Part shown: positions 1-6,960 of the stretch, in pieces | Layout: each line of letters starts with the position of its first letter | Numbering within the stretch: position 1 is the stretch's first letter | Origin: an uncultured Prevotellaceae bacterium | GTDB taxonomy: Bacteria; Bacteroidota; Bacteroidia; Bacteroidales; Muribaculaceae | Direction: 5' to 3' | DNA length: 27,914 bases | NCBI GenBank assembly: GCA_937898675.1 | Contig: CALEJB010000056.1 | Coordinates: 1-27,914, forward strand | Notes under the pieces: generated by a model | Told to the model about the DNA's origin: nothing | Seen by the model: only the letters and a program-made list of their open reading frames with translations | The model's database searches: none | Translations under genes and position numbers: made by a program

Positions 1-2203
1 CGCTGGTGGTGCCGTCGGTGTAGGTGGTAACAGCGATGCAGATGCCGTTGGCCTCACGCATCTCCTGGCCAGCCATGTTGAAGTAGCGGGTGTTGGCAAC
101 GGTCTTGCCGGCAGCAACCTCGTCAACACCGGTTACGGGCTCAAATACCTCGAGGTAGATGATGTCCGAAGCCTTCATGGTGCCGTCAGACTGCAGGTAG
201 TAAACCTGGATACCAATCTGGTGGTTGAAGAAGGGCTCGTAACCCTCAGCGTTGGTGCGATAGAAGTAGCTATTGTTGTTGTGGATGTCGATGCCACTCA
301 TGGTGTAGGGCACGAGCTCAATCTGCTCATCCTCGTCGAGGTCATACCAGTAGTCCTCGCCATCAAATACGAAGAGCTGATCGTCATCGGTGAAGATGCT
401 GAAGTAGATGCGGTTGGGATCCATGGGCTCGCCGTCAACAGTGTTGGTGTTGATGGTGTAGTAGAACCTGCTGTAGCCACTCTCGTCGCCGCAGTCATAC
501 CACTCGTCGGCGGTGGGGTTAGCGGGAACACCGTCGCCATAGGTGGGCAGGGTGTAATAAACAATGTTCGAAGCGTTCTTCACGCCGTTAACAGTGTAAT
601 AAACCTGGATACCGATGCGCTTGGTGAAGAAGGTCTCGTAACCGGGAGCGTTGGTGCGGTAGAAGTAGGTGGTGGTGGGGGTCAGGTCATAGCCATACAG
701 ACCGGTCAAAGGAATCTCGGTCATGTCCTCCTCGAGGTCGTAGCTGTAGTCAGCTGCGGGGAAGGTGAAGATCTGGTCGTCGTCGGTGAAGATGCTGTAG
801 GTCACGCGGTCCTCATCGATGGGATTGCCGTCAACATCCTCGAGAACGATCTTGTGGTACAGCTTGCTGTAGCCGCTCTCGTCGCCGCAGTCATACCAAG
901 CCTCAGCATAGCCAGTTGCATCAACGTCCAGACGGGGATCAGCGGGAACAGCAGGCTTGATGACAAGCTTGTTGTAAACGGTGTTCCAGTCCATGTAGCC
1001 GCTGAAGGACAGGTCGTCGTTCCAGATGCCGCACAGGCCGCGCAGGTCAACGGGCCAGGCTGCGTTCATGTCGCCGTAGGTGTCGTTGATGGAGATCCTG
1101 TCACCGTCGATGGTGTAGGTCACCTCGGTGGCGCGGTCGTCGATGGCGTAGGTAATCGTGCCTTCCTCGCTGATGTTCACGTCGACCATCTTGAGAATCA
1201 GGCCATATTCCTCCTCGTCGTTCCAAACGACGCACTGGCCCATGGGCACGGTGATGGTATTGCCATCCTCGCTCAGGGTACCCTCAACCCAAGCACCGGT
1301 TGCAGCGCCGTAGATGGGATCCTGCAGGTAAACCTTGCCGTCGGTGCCATAAACTACATAGGCCTTGCCCTCTTGCTCAGCAAACATCATGCCGAAGAAG
1401 CTCTGCATGATGCACTCACCCGAACGGATGAACTCAACGAGTTCGCCCTCGGGCTGCTCGGTGATGACGGGAAGAGCCTCGGTGGTCTCGCGCTCGGTAT
1501 ATACGGTACCGTAGTCAACGCAGCCCTGCCAGCTCAGGTCATCGCTCCAGCAAGCGCTCAGACCGGTCATAACCGCGCACTCGGGGAATTCGGCGTTGAT
1601 GTCGCCCTCGGTGCCCTGCAGGCTGATGACGTCGCCATCAATGGTGTAAACGGCCTCGGTTACGCGCTCGTCAACGGTGGTGACGATGTTAACGGTCTCG
1701 CCGTCGCCATCCTCGGGATACTCATAGTTGGTGCTCATCCAGCACAGGTCCAGGGTGTAACCCTCACCGCTGTCATACAGGGTCTGGCCCAGGGGCACGG
1801 TGATCTCGGTGCCGGCCTCGTTAACGGTACCCTCAACCCAAGAACCTTGAGCAAGACCGAAAACGGGATCCTTGAAATAAACCTTGTTGCCCTCGCCCCA
1901 AACGATGTAAGCCTTGCCGCTCTGCTCGCTCAGCGACAAGCCATAGTAGCTGTCGTAAACGAAAGCGCCGCCGGCGCGGTTGTAGGTCTTCAGCTCGCCC
2001 TCGGGCTGGTTGTCGATGACGTCAGCCAGGATGGGGGCGATTGCCTTAGCCTCCTTAGCGGCGGTAGCATGGTTAGCAACCACGCGCTCGGGGTGCATGG
2101 CAGAAACTTTCTTCATCGACCTAAAGTTGGTGTTGGTCGTGAAGTTGCCGGCAGAAGCGGTCATCGCAACTGCAGCAGCCAAAAGTAAAACTAATTTCTT
2201 CAT
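1..2203 (-). CDS. Secreted repeat protein with C-terminal sorting-type tail (3' end outside window)
   Basis: The frame is open from an ATG at 2203 to the left edge (734 codons seen, no stop), so only the last few residues are missing. It starts with a classic signal peptide (MKKLVLLLAAAVAMTASA). Two related units of about 184 residues begin near residues 66 and 250 (each with QPEGEL, then a Y/F-rich stretch, then WVEGT). They are followed by two units offset by 132 residues near 435 and 567, each carrying WYDCGDESGYS. Residues about 693-734 form a tail (AGQEM, GICIAVTTYTDG) nearly identical to that of the protein at 26570-27787 and similar to Por-type (type IX) secretion tails. The repeat units match no family I can name; I expect a surface or exported protein. 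A promoter fits at 2348-2378. The opposite strand is also open here, but only the minus reading has a signal peptide and repeats. Confidence 0.85.
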   Translation of the reverse strand, partial: MKKLVLLLAAAVAMTASAGNFTTNTNFRSMKKVSAMHPERVVANHATAAKEAKAIAPILADVIDNQPEGELKTYNRAGGAFVYDSYYGLSLSEQSGKAYIVWGEGNKVYFKDPVFGLAQGSWVEGTVNEAGTEITVPLGQTLYDSGEGYTLDLCWMSTNYEYPEDGDGETVNIVTTVDERVTEAVYTIDGDVISLQGTEGDINAEFPECAVMTGLSACWSDDLSWQGCVDYGTVYTERETTEALPVITEQPEGELVEFIRSGECIMQSFFGMMFAEQEGKAYVVYGTDGKVYLQDPIYGAATGAWVEGTLSEDGNTITVPMGQCVVWNDEEEYGLILKMVDVNISEEGTITYAIDDRATEVTYTIDGDRISINDTYGDMNAAWPVDLRGLCGIWNDDLSFSGYMDWNTVYNKLVIKPAVPADPRLDVDATGYAEAWYDCGDESGYSKLYHKIVLEDVDGNPIDEDRVTYSIFTDDDQIFTFPAADYSYDLEEDMTEIPLTGLYGYDLTPTTTYFYRTNAPGYETFFTKRIGIQVYYTVNGVKNASNIVYYTLPTYGDGVPANPTADEWYDCGDESGYSRFYYTINTNTVDGEPMDPNRIYFSIFTDDDQLFVFDGEDYWYDLDEDEQIELVPYTMSGIDIHNNNSYFYRTNAEGYEPFFNHQIGIQVYYLQSDGTMKASDIIYLEVFEPVTGVDEVAAGKTVANTRYFNMAGQEMREANGICIAVTTYTDGTTS

Positions 2204-2347
2204 AAAAACACAAATTTAAGTTAATAAAAAAGTTTGAAATTCAAACGGTTATATGTCTATATTGCTGTTTCTGATGTGCTTTTGCTATGTTTAAAGCATT
2301 TAGACTCTGTCACACATTATCGCCATGCAGCATTTCTTTTAATGCGG

Positions 2348-2378
2348 CAAATGTACATTATAAATTTGATTCAACAAA
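2348..2378 (-). promoter_or_regulatory. Bacteroidota-type promoter for the left-edge secreted protein
   Basis: On the minus strand the -7 element TACATTTG (plus 2348-2355) matches TAnnTTTG. A TTTG -33 element (plus 2375-2378) lies 19 bp upstream, the usual spacing. The predicted leader to the ATG at 2203 is about 140 nt and AT-rich. A second -7-like match (TATATTTG, plus 2438-2445) lies further upstream but lacks a well-spaced -33 box. Confidence 0.6.
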
Positions 2379-2459
2379 ATATTTATCAACATTTTTTAAT
2401 GAGTTTCGCGATATTCTGCCTTTTTTCATAGGTTCTGCAAATATATGCATTGCCGTGGC

Positions 2460-2502
2460 AAAAAAAATACATGGAGGCCGCCCGGCTTGGACGGCCTCCA
2501 TG
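2460..2502 (-). terminator. Intrinsic terminator of the PCMD/dockerin operon
   Basis: A perfect 11-bp stem (2470-2480 with 2492-2502, CATGGAGGCCG) has an 11-nt loop and is followed on the minus strand by TATTTTTTTT. It lies about 20 nt after the stop codon of the calycin-like gene and separates that operon from the left-edge gene. The 318-nt gap 2204-2521 otherwise holds only the left-edge gene's promoter and leader. Confidence 0.9.
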
Positions 2503-2521
2503 TGATTTGGAGCACTGAGGG

Positions 2522-3067
2522 TTACTCGAGGATGATGTCGATAACCGAGTTGACGTCGCCAATGTTGACCTCGTTGTCGTCGTTGACGTCACCCTTCATC
2601 ACGGGCGCGATGCCAAACAGGCTCACCTTGATGGTCTGGCCCAGGGCGGCCATCTCGATGTCGATGTCGGCGCTCATGGCGGTGCCGGTGAAGCGCCCCG
2701 TCAATGCCGAGGGGACGGGACCCAGCAGGGGACCCAGCCAGTCGCTGGGAGCGAACTCGGGGGCGTCGCCCGGGGCAATGTTGATGTCGCCGTCGAAGCG
2801 CACGGTGGTGTAGCCATACTCGTCGATGCCCTCAAGGCCGGTGACATTGATGTTGCCCACAGGCATCTTGATGCCCTCGCTGGCAAGGATGAAGTTCTTG
2901 AGGTTGAGGTCGTAGTGGCCTGCGGCGTCTCGCGTGATGTCCACCTTGAGTTCCTCCTGCTCGTTGGTCTCGCCGTTGACGGTGACCTTGAGGTGGCAGG
3001 TGTAGGTGGCGGCGCTCAGCGCCATCGTGCAGCAGCATGCTGCAAACAGTAACAAAAGTTTTTTCAT
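2522..3067 (-). CDS. Calycin-like domain protein with a single dockerin-type repeat
   Basis: 181 aa. It starts with a signal peptide (MKKLLLLFAACCCTMALSA). Residues about 20-150 resemble the Bacteroidota calycin-like beta-barrel family (PF13944-type): a short TYTCHLKVTVNGE strand, the segment MPVGNINVTGLEG, a WLGPLLGPVP turn and ADIDIEMAALGQ near the end. The last 23 residues are one dockerin-type calcium-binding half-repeat (GDVNDDNEVNIGDVNSVIDI). It is the last gene of the leftward operon starting at 6628, 51 nt after the PCMD/dockerin gene and just before a terminator. The protein is probably exported and may bind a small ligand; the ligand and any partner for the dockerin repeat are unknown. 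Confidence 0.85.
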   Translation of the reverse strand: MKKLLLLFAACCCTMALSAATYTCHLKVTVNGETNEQEELKVDITRDAAGHYDLNLKNFILASEGIKMPVGNINVTGLEGIDEYGYTTVRFDGDINIAPGDAPEFAPSDWLGPLLGPVPSALTGRFTGTAMSADIDIEMAALGQTIKVSLFGIAPVMKGDVNDDNEVNIGDVNSVIDIILE

Positions 3068-3118
3068 TTCTTTATGCTGTTTTTTAGTTTGTTGTGATAT
3101 TTGTCTTAAAGTGAATAT

Positions 3119-4624
3119 TTAACCATTGAGCAGGAAGTCGATGAGCGCGCTGATGTCGCTGGGGTCAACCGTGCCGTTCTGGTCGATGTCGGCGTTGGCC
3201 TCGTTGACGGGGGCGCCGTTGAGTAGGTGGTCAATCAGGGCCGAGATGTCGCTGGGGTCAACCATGCCGTTGCCGTCCACGTCGCCCGGGACGACGGTGA
3301 CGGGGCTCTCGACGGTGATGTTGAGGATGTAGTAGGGCGCTGTCTGCAGGTCGCCCGACACGGCGCTAACGGTGACGCGCCAGGTGTCGTCGCCGGTTTG
3401 CTCTATGGTCTTGGTCAGCACGGCGCTGGCACCGGTCACGTCGGCAGTGAAGTCGGCTGCCGTGGGCACCTCGGCGAGCGTCAGGTTATATTTGCGGGTG
3501 GCGGCGTTCCAGCCCTCGACGGTGGCACCGCGGTAGCGCAGATCGGTAATCTGGGCGAGGTACACCAGCGCGATGTCATCAACATAGACGGCGTCGCCCG
3601 AACTGCCGCTGCCGGGATGGCTGTTGGTGGAGAAAGTGACGAAGATGGAGTTGGCCTCGGCGTTGTTGGCCTGATAGGTGGCGTAGTCAAAGGGGAACGA
3701 CATCTGGGTCCATCCGCAGGGGGCGATGCTGGCGCCGCCGGTGATGCGGCCGGCCACGCAGGCATAGTCGTTGTCGTAGGGTTCCTGGTAGTAGCTGCCG
3801 TTGAACGCGGCGCTGCTCACGCTGGCGCGGTCAGTGCTGTTCTTGGGCTCATATTTCAGCCACAGCGACAGCGCGTCGGGCTTGGCGTGCAGGGGCATGT
3901 AGAAGGGGTTGCCGTCGGGGTCGGTCTCGGTGGACGAGGCGCTCATCTCGGCATGGTTGGCGGTGTTGGTGGCGCTCATCGAGCCGGCGTTGAGGCGGCC
4001 GTTGGTCATGGTGCCGTTGCCCACGATGCTCCAGAAGCTGCCTGCCGTCATCACGGCGCAGTACTGTCCCTGGGCGCCGTCGCGCACGTCGGTGCTCTGC
4101 TCCAGCTTGGCAATGCCTGCCGAAATGCTGGCAAAGCCGCCCTTGGCGGTATTGAAGCCGTGCCAGCGGTCGGGCTCGCCGGTGCTGCTGTTGCTCCATG
4201 CCTCCATGTCGCTGTTGGGCATCTGGAAGTAGTCGCCCACGGTGTTGAACCACATGGTCACGGCGTGGTCGGGAATCTTGACGTCGGCGGCCATGATTTC
4301 ATTGCCCTCGCTGCCCGTCATGCGGGCCATGAGCACGGTGCGCATGGTGCCCAGCACGGTGGACACGTTGCGCTCGCAGGTGAAGACGGTGATGCCGCCC
4401 GCGGTGACGGCGGGCACGTCGCTCATGACCATGGTGCCGAACAGCGGCACGGTGAGCTTGAGCGTGTACAGGCCGTTGTCGTTTTGCGCCACATCGACGG
4501 TGGCGGTGGTAGTGTTGGTGCTGCCGTTGCGCGTCACGGTGATGGGGCCGGTGACGGTGGCGGCATGGAGTGTCGCTGCGCTTAGCAGGGCAGCGCACAG
4601 AGTTGCGAGTGCTGTTTTCTTCAT
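3119..4624 (-). CDS. Secreted PCMD-domain protein with two dockerin repeats
   Basis: 501 aa with signal peptide (MKKTALATLCAALLSAATLHA). Residues about 22-130 look like a short calycin-like barrel (PITVTRNGS, then LFGTMVMSDVPAV). Residues about 135-355 match the PCMD pattern (putative carbohydrate metabolism domain, PF13201): MPNSDMEAWS, a block with YCAVMTAGSF, and a C-terminal VYVDDIALVY strand typical of jelly-roll carbohydrate-binding folds. A linker leads to two dockerin-type repeats at about 447-501 (GDVDGNGMVDPSDISALID and DIDQNGTVDPSDISALID). It lies 52 nt after the beta-barrel gene in the same operon. A role in glycan binding or degradation at the surface is inferred from the family only. 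Dockerin repeats in these bacteria are not known to serve a cellulosome. Confidence 0.85.
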   Translation of the reverse strand: MKKTALATLCAALLSAATLHAATVTGPITVTRNGSTNTTTATVDVAQNDNGLYTLKLTVPLFGTMVMSDVPAVTAGGITVFTCERNVSTVLGTMRTVLMARMTGSEGNEIMAADVKIPDHAVTMWFNTVGDYFQMPNSDMEAWSNSSTGEPDRWHGFNTAKGGFASISAGIAKLEQSTDVRDGAQGQYCAVMTAGSFWSIVGNGTMTNGRLNAGSMSATNTANHAEMSASSTETDPDGNPFYMPLHAKPDALSLWLKYEPKNSTDRASVSSAAFNGSYYQEPYDNDYACVAGRITGGASIAPCGWTQMSFPFDYATYQANNAEANSIFVTFSTNSHPGSGSSGDAVYVDDIALVYLAQITDLRYRGATVEGWNAATRKYNLTLAEVPTAADFTADVTGASAVLTKTIEQTGDDTWRVTVSAVSGDLQTAPYYILNITVESPVTVVPGDVDGNGMVDPSDISALIDHLLNGAPVNEANADIDQNGTVDPSDISALIDFLLNG

Positions 4625-4676
4625 TTTATTGATAATTATTGCGTTATGTTGTGCTTTTTAAAGAGATTGTTTTAAT

Positions 4677-5432
4677 TTATTTAATACGGTACAGAATTCC
4701 CAGGGTGGCATACATGGGCTTGAGCGTCTGAACGGTGTGGAAGCCGCCGCTGAACATGTTGTTGAGGCTGTAGGTCACCTCGGCAAACGCGCCCCAGCGC
4801 TGGTGGAACTGCCAGTCGGCGCCCAGGTCGAGGCCCCACTGCAGGTCGCGCATCTTGTCGTTGAAGTCAAAGTCGCCTCGCTCGCCGGGCTCGGTGCCCA
4901 GGTCAATCTTGGGCCCCACGGGCGACCCCTCGCGCAGGTAGCCGTCGTAGGCCCATCCCCAGAACTTGTGATGGGTGACGACGGCGCCGAACAGCCCGCC
5001 GCGCAGCCGCGCCTTGCCGTTGAGCTCATAGGCGGCCTGCAGGGGCAGGGCGAGCCTGTCCTGTTCGGTCATGATGCGCACGCGCCCCAGGAAGATGCCC
5101 TTGAGCGACTCGCCGCCGCGCACCACCTCGGTGTCGTAGTTCTTGACGCTGGCGTCGGTCATCATGCCCTGGCGTTCATAGCGCAGCCCCGTGTGCAGCG
5201 ACCACCGGCCCTGCAGGGGCAGCGTGGCCTCGGCGCCGGCCATGAAGTTGGCGCGCGGGGCAAAGCGGTTGATTGTGCGTATGGTGTTGTCCATGCTGGT
5301 GGGCAGCGTGCCGCCGATGGCATAGCCCGCGCGGGCGTCAACGGTGAGGCTGTCGAGGCAGGCGGCGTTGCCTGCCAGTGCCGTTGTCGCGGCAACCAGC
5401 GTGGTGGTTATGATTTTGTTTAGTATCTTCAT
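4677..5432 (-). CDS. Outer-membrane beta-barrel protein
   Basis: 251 aa. It has an N-terminal signal peptide ending near the AGNA residues, followed by alternating amphipathic strands: NFMAGAEATLPL, WSLHTGLRYERQG, LALPLQAAYEL, RLRGGLFGAVV, LQWGLDLGADWQF, GAFAEVTYSLNN. It ends in a strand with C-terminal residues ATLGILYRIK, as in PorT/OmpA-like small barrels of Bacteroidota. It starts 20 nt after the PCMD lipoprotein and precedes the dockerin-bearing PCMD protein, so the operon would supply an outer-membrane pore or anchor alongside surface binding proteins. The exact barrel family was not determined. Confidence 0.8.
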   Translation of the reverse strand: MKILNKIITTTLVAATTALAGNAACLDSLTVDARAGYAIGGTLPTSMDNTIRTINRFAPRANFMAGAEATLPLQGRWSLHTGLRYERQGMMTDASVKNYDTEVVRGGESLKGIFLGRVRIMTEQDRLALPLQAAYELNGKARLRGGLFGAVVTHHKFWGWAYDGYLREGSPVGPKIDLGTEPGERGDFDFNDKMRDLQWGLDLGADWQFHQRWGAFAEVTYSLNNMFSGGFHTVQTLKPMYATLGILYRIK

Positions 5433-5452
5433 TGTCGTTGATGGTCAGGTTG

Positions 5453-6628
5453 TTATTCCTCGCGGGTGCAAGTCAGGCTCACCTTGTCGATGCACAGGCG
5501 GCTGCCGATGGCGCCCACAAAGATGTCGCCGCTCAGGCTTGACGAGAACACGATGGCGAGGCTGTAGCCGCGGTCGGCGAGCAGCTGCTCGTCAATCTCC
5601 TCGCGATAAACGAATTCCACGTCCCAGGGGGTCCACTCGCTTGTGGGCGTGACGTCATACAGCCTGGCGAGGGCCACGATGTTGGGGCTGGTGAGGATGT
5701 CGGCGCCGCTCAGCGTCATGGGCTTGCCCGCCGCGTCGTGGTTGCGGTAGAATACGGCATAGACCGCTGCCGAGTCTATCCTGCCCGCAATGGGGTTGCC
5801 GTAGAAGTCCTGCACCGTGGGGCCGGGCTGGTAGGTGTAATAGCCCTTGAAGCGCGTGGGACGGCCCGTGAACGGCAGGCCAAAGCGCGTGGCCTCCAGG
5901 TGGTTGCTCAACGCCACTTGCACGTCAAAGGTGCCGATGAACATGTTGCCCGCCGCTAGGCGCTTGTTGGCCATGCGGCCAAAGGGGCCTGTGTCGCTCG
6001 TGGTCAGGCACACGGCGGCGCCGTCATAGCCGTTGGCCAGGGGTGTGGTGGGATAGGCCTCGGGAAGGGCGCTGCCCATCGACAGCTTGTAGCCCGCGTT
6101 GGCGGTGGACCAGTCGTTGCCCAGGCTGCCGTCGGGCAGCACGTTGTGCCAGATGTAGTAGCGCTGGGCCGTCGGCTCCAGCTCGTAGTGCTCAAAGTCG
6201 TAGTGCAGCGTGCTGTCCACGGTGGTGTGCTGGGGCGTCACGCTCACGAGGTATTTGCGTCGCCACTGCCCGTCCTGGCTGGTGACGGTGTAGGCTACGG
6301 GTCCCTGCGAGAAGTCGTGCACGCTGCCGCTGGCGGGGCTGACGGTCGCGCCCGGCGAGAGCGTGAGCACGGGAGCCAGCGCCGTCACGTCGGCATTGCC
6401 GCGCACGGCGAAATTGACCACCGAGTCAGTCGAATAGACCGATTGCAGCGAGTCGCTGAGCTGGAAGAAGAACTCCCCGGGGGCATCGACATGGAGCGTG
6501 ACCGACTCGATGTCGGCCTCGCAGTAGGCGGGCTCGTCGCCCATGCAGGATGTCATTGCCAGCCCTATAGCCATAGCCGCCGTGCAGGCTGCTATGAGCG
6601 TCTTGGGATAAATGTTGATATGTACCAT
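5453..6628 (-). CDS. PCMD-domain lipoprotein
   Basis: 391 aa. The N-terminus is hydrophobic and ends in a lipobox-like M-T-S-C at Cys28, so this is probably an SPII lipoprotein. Residues about 38-130 form an immunoglobulin-like domain (APVLTLSPGATVSPASG, then YTVTSQDGQWRRKYLV), as often precedes PCMD modules. Residues about 140-388 fit the PCMD family: YYIWHNVLPDGS, NDWSTANAGY, a GYYTYQPGP strand, then FVGAIGSRLCIDKVSL at the end. It is the first gene of the four-gene envelope operon. A -7-like element lies at 6727-6734, about 100 nt upstream. The expected role is surface carbohydrate binding or processing; no catalytic residues can be assigned from the sequence. Confidence 0.85.
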   Translation of the reverse strand: MVHINIYPKTLIAACTAAMAIGLAMTSCMGDEPAYCEADIESVTLHVDAPGEFFFQLSDSLQSVYSTDSVVNFAVRGNADVTALAPVLTLSPGATVSPASGSVHDFSQGPVAYTVTSQDGQWRRKYLVSVTPQHTTVDSTLHYDFEHYELEPTAQRYYIWHNVLPDGSLGNDWSTANAGYKLSMGSALPEAYPTTPLANGYDGAAVCLTTSDTGPFGRMANKRLAAGNMFIGTFDVQVALSNHLEATRFGLPFTGRPTRFKGYYTYQPGPTVQDFYGNPIAGRIDSAAVYAVFYRNHDAAGKPMTLSGADILTSPNIVALARLYDVTPTSEWTPWDVEFVYREEIDEQLLADRGYSLAIVFSSSLSGDIFVGAIGSRLCIDKVSLTCTREE

Positions 6629-6726
6629 TTGCCAATCTTTTCGTGTTGCGGTGTACTGCAGCCTTGCCGGCTGCGGGGCGATGATGTCGGGGCCTGTGCC
6701 GTGCCGCCGTCAAAGGTTGCAACTTG

Positions 6727-6734
6727 CAAAATTA
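6727..6734 (-). promoter_or_regulatory. Probable -7 promoter element of the PCMD/dockerin operon
   Basis: The minus strand reads TAATTTTG followed by C, matching TAnnTTTG-C. No good TTTG -33 element is seen at 19-21 bp, so the call rests on the -7 box and its place in the 332-nt divergent gap 6629-6960. Nothing else recognisable lies in that gap apart from the plus-strand promoter at 6824-6856. Confidence 0.45.
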
Positions 6735-6823
6735 CGAAAAATCTTTGGTTGGCGCATCATCTTGGCGCCGGTTTTTTGAGGCGTGTCCTATTTTTGATAA
6801 AATTTTGACATTATTTATTGTAA

Positions 6824-6856
6824 TTTTTGTTGATTAAAAGAAAATAGTTACTTTTG
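6824..6856 (+). promoter_or_regulatory. Promoter of the FlaA1/CapD-like dehydratase gene
   Basis: The -7 element TACTTTTG (6849-6856) is preceded by a T-rich TTTTTG -33 element (6824-6829) with a 19-bp spacer, a close match to the Bacteroidota consensus. The predicted leader is about 97 nt to the ATG at 6961. Confidence 0.6.
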
Positions 6857-6960
6857 TGGTTTAGAATCTTCATTACACGGTCCTTTGCCGGCCGTGGGCG
6901 AGGACTCGGCAAGCAATGCGAATCTGATTGCCATGCGCACATCACAATTTTGAACGAATC

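Noticed and set aside
221..2188. Long plus-strand open frame opposite the left-edge gene
   Set aside because: It is the codon-aligned antisense of the minus-strand gene, has no signal, domain or promoter, and the minus frame has a signal peptide, internal repeats and a sorting tail.
2234..2505. Short plus-strand open frames in the AT-rich gap
   Set aside because: They cover a promoter and a terminator of the minus-strand genes and have no coding character.
3227..4585. Plus-strand open frame of about 450 codons
   Set aside because: Antisense of the PCMD/dockerin gene; its composition (Gly, Ala, Val, His rich) is typical of a shadow frame in GC-rich DNA.
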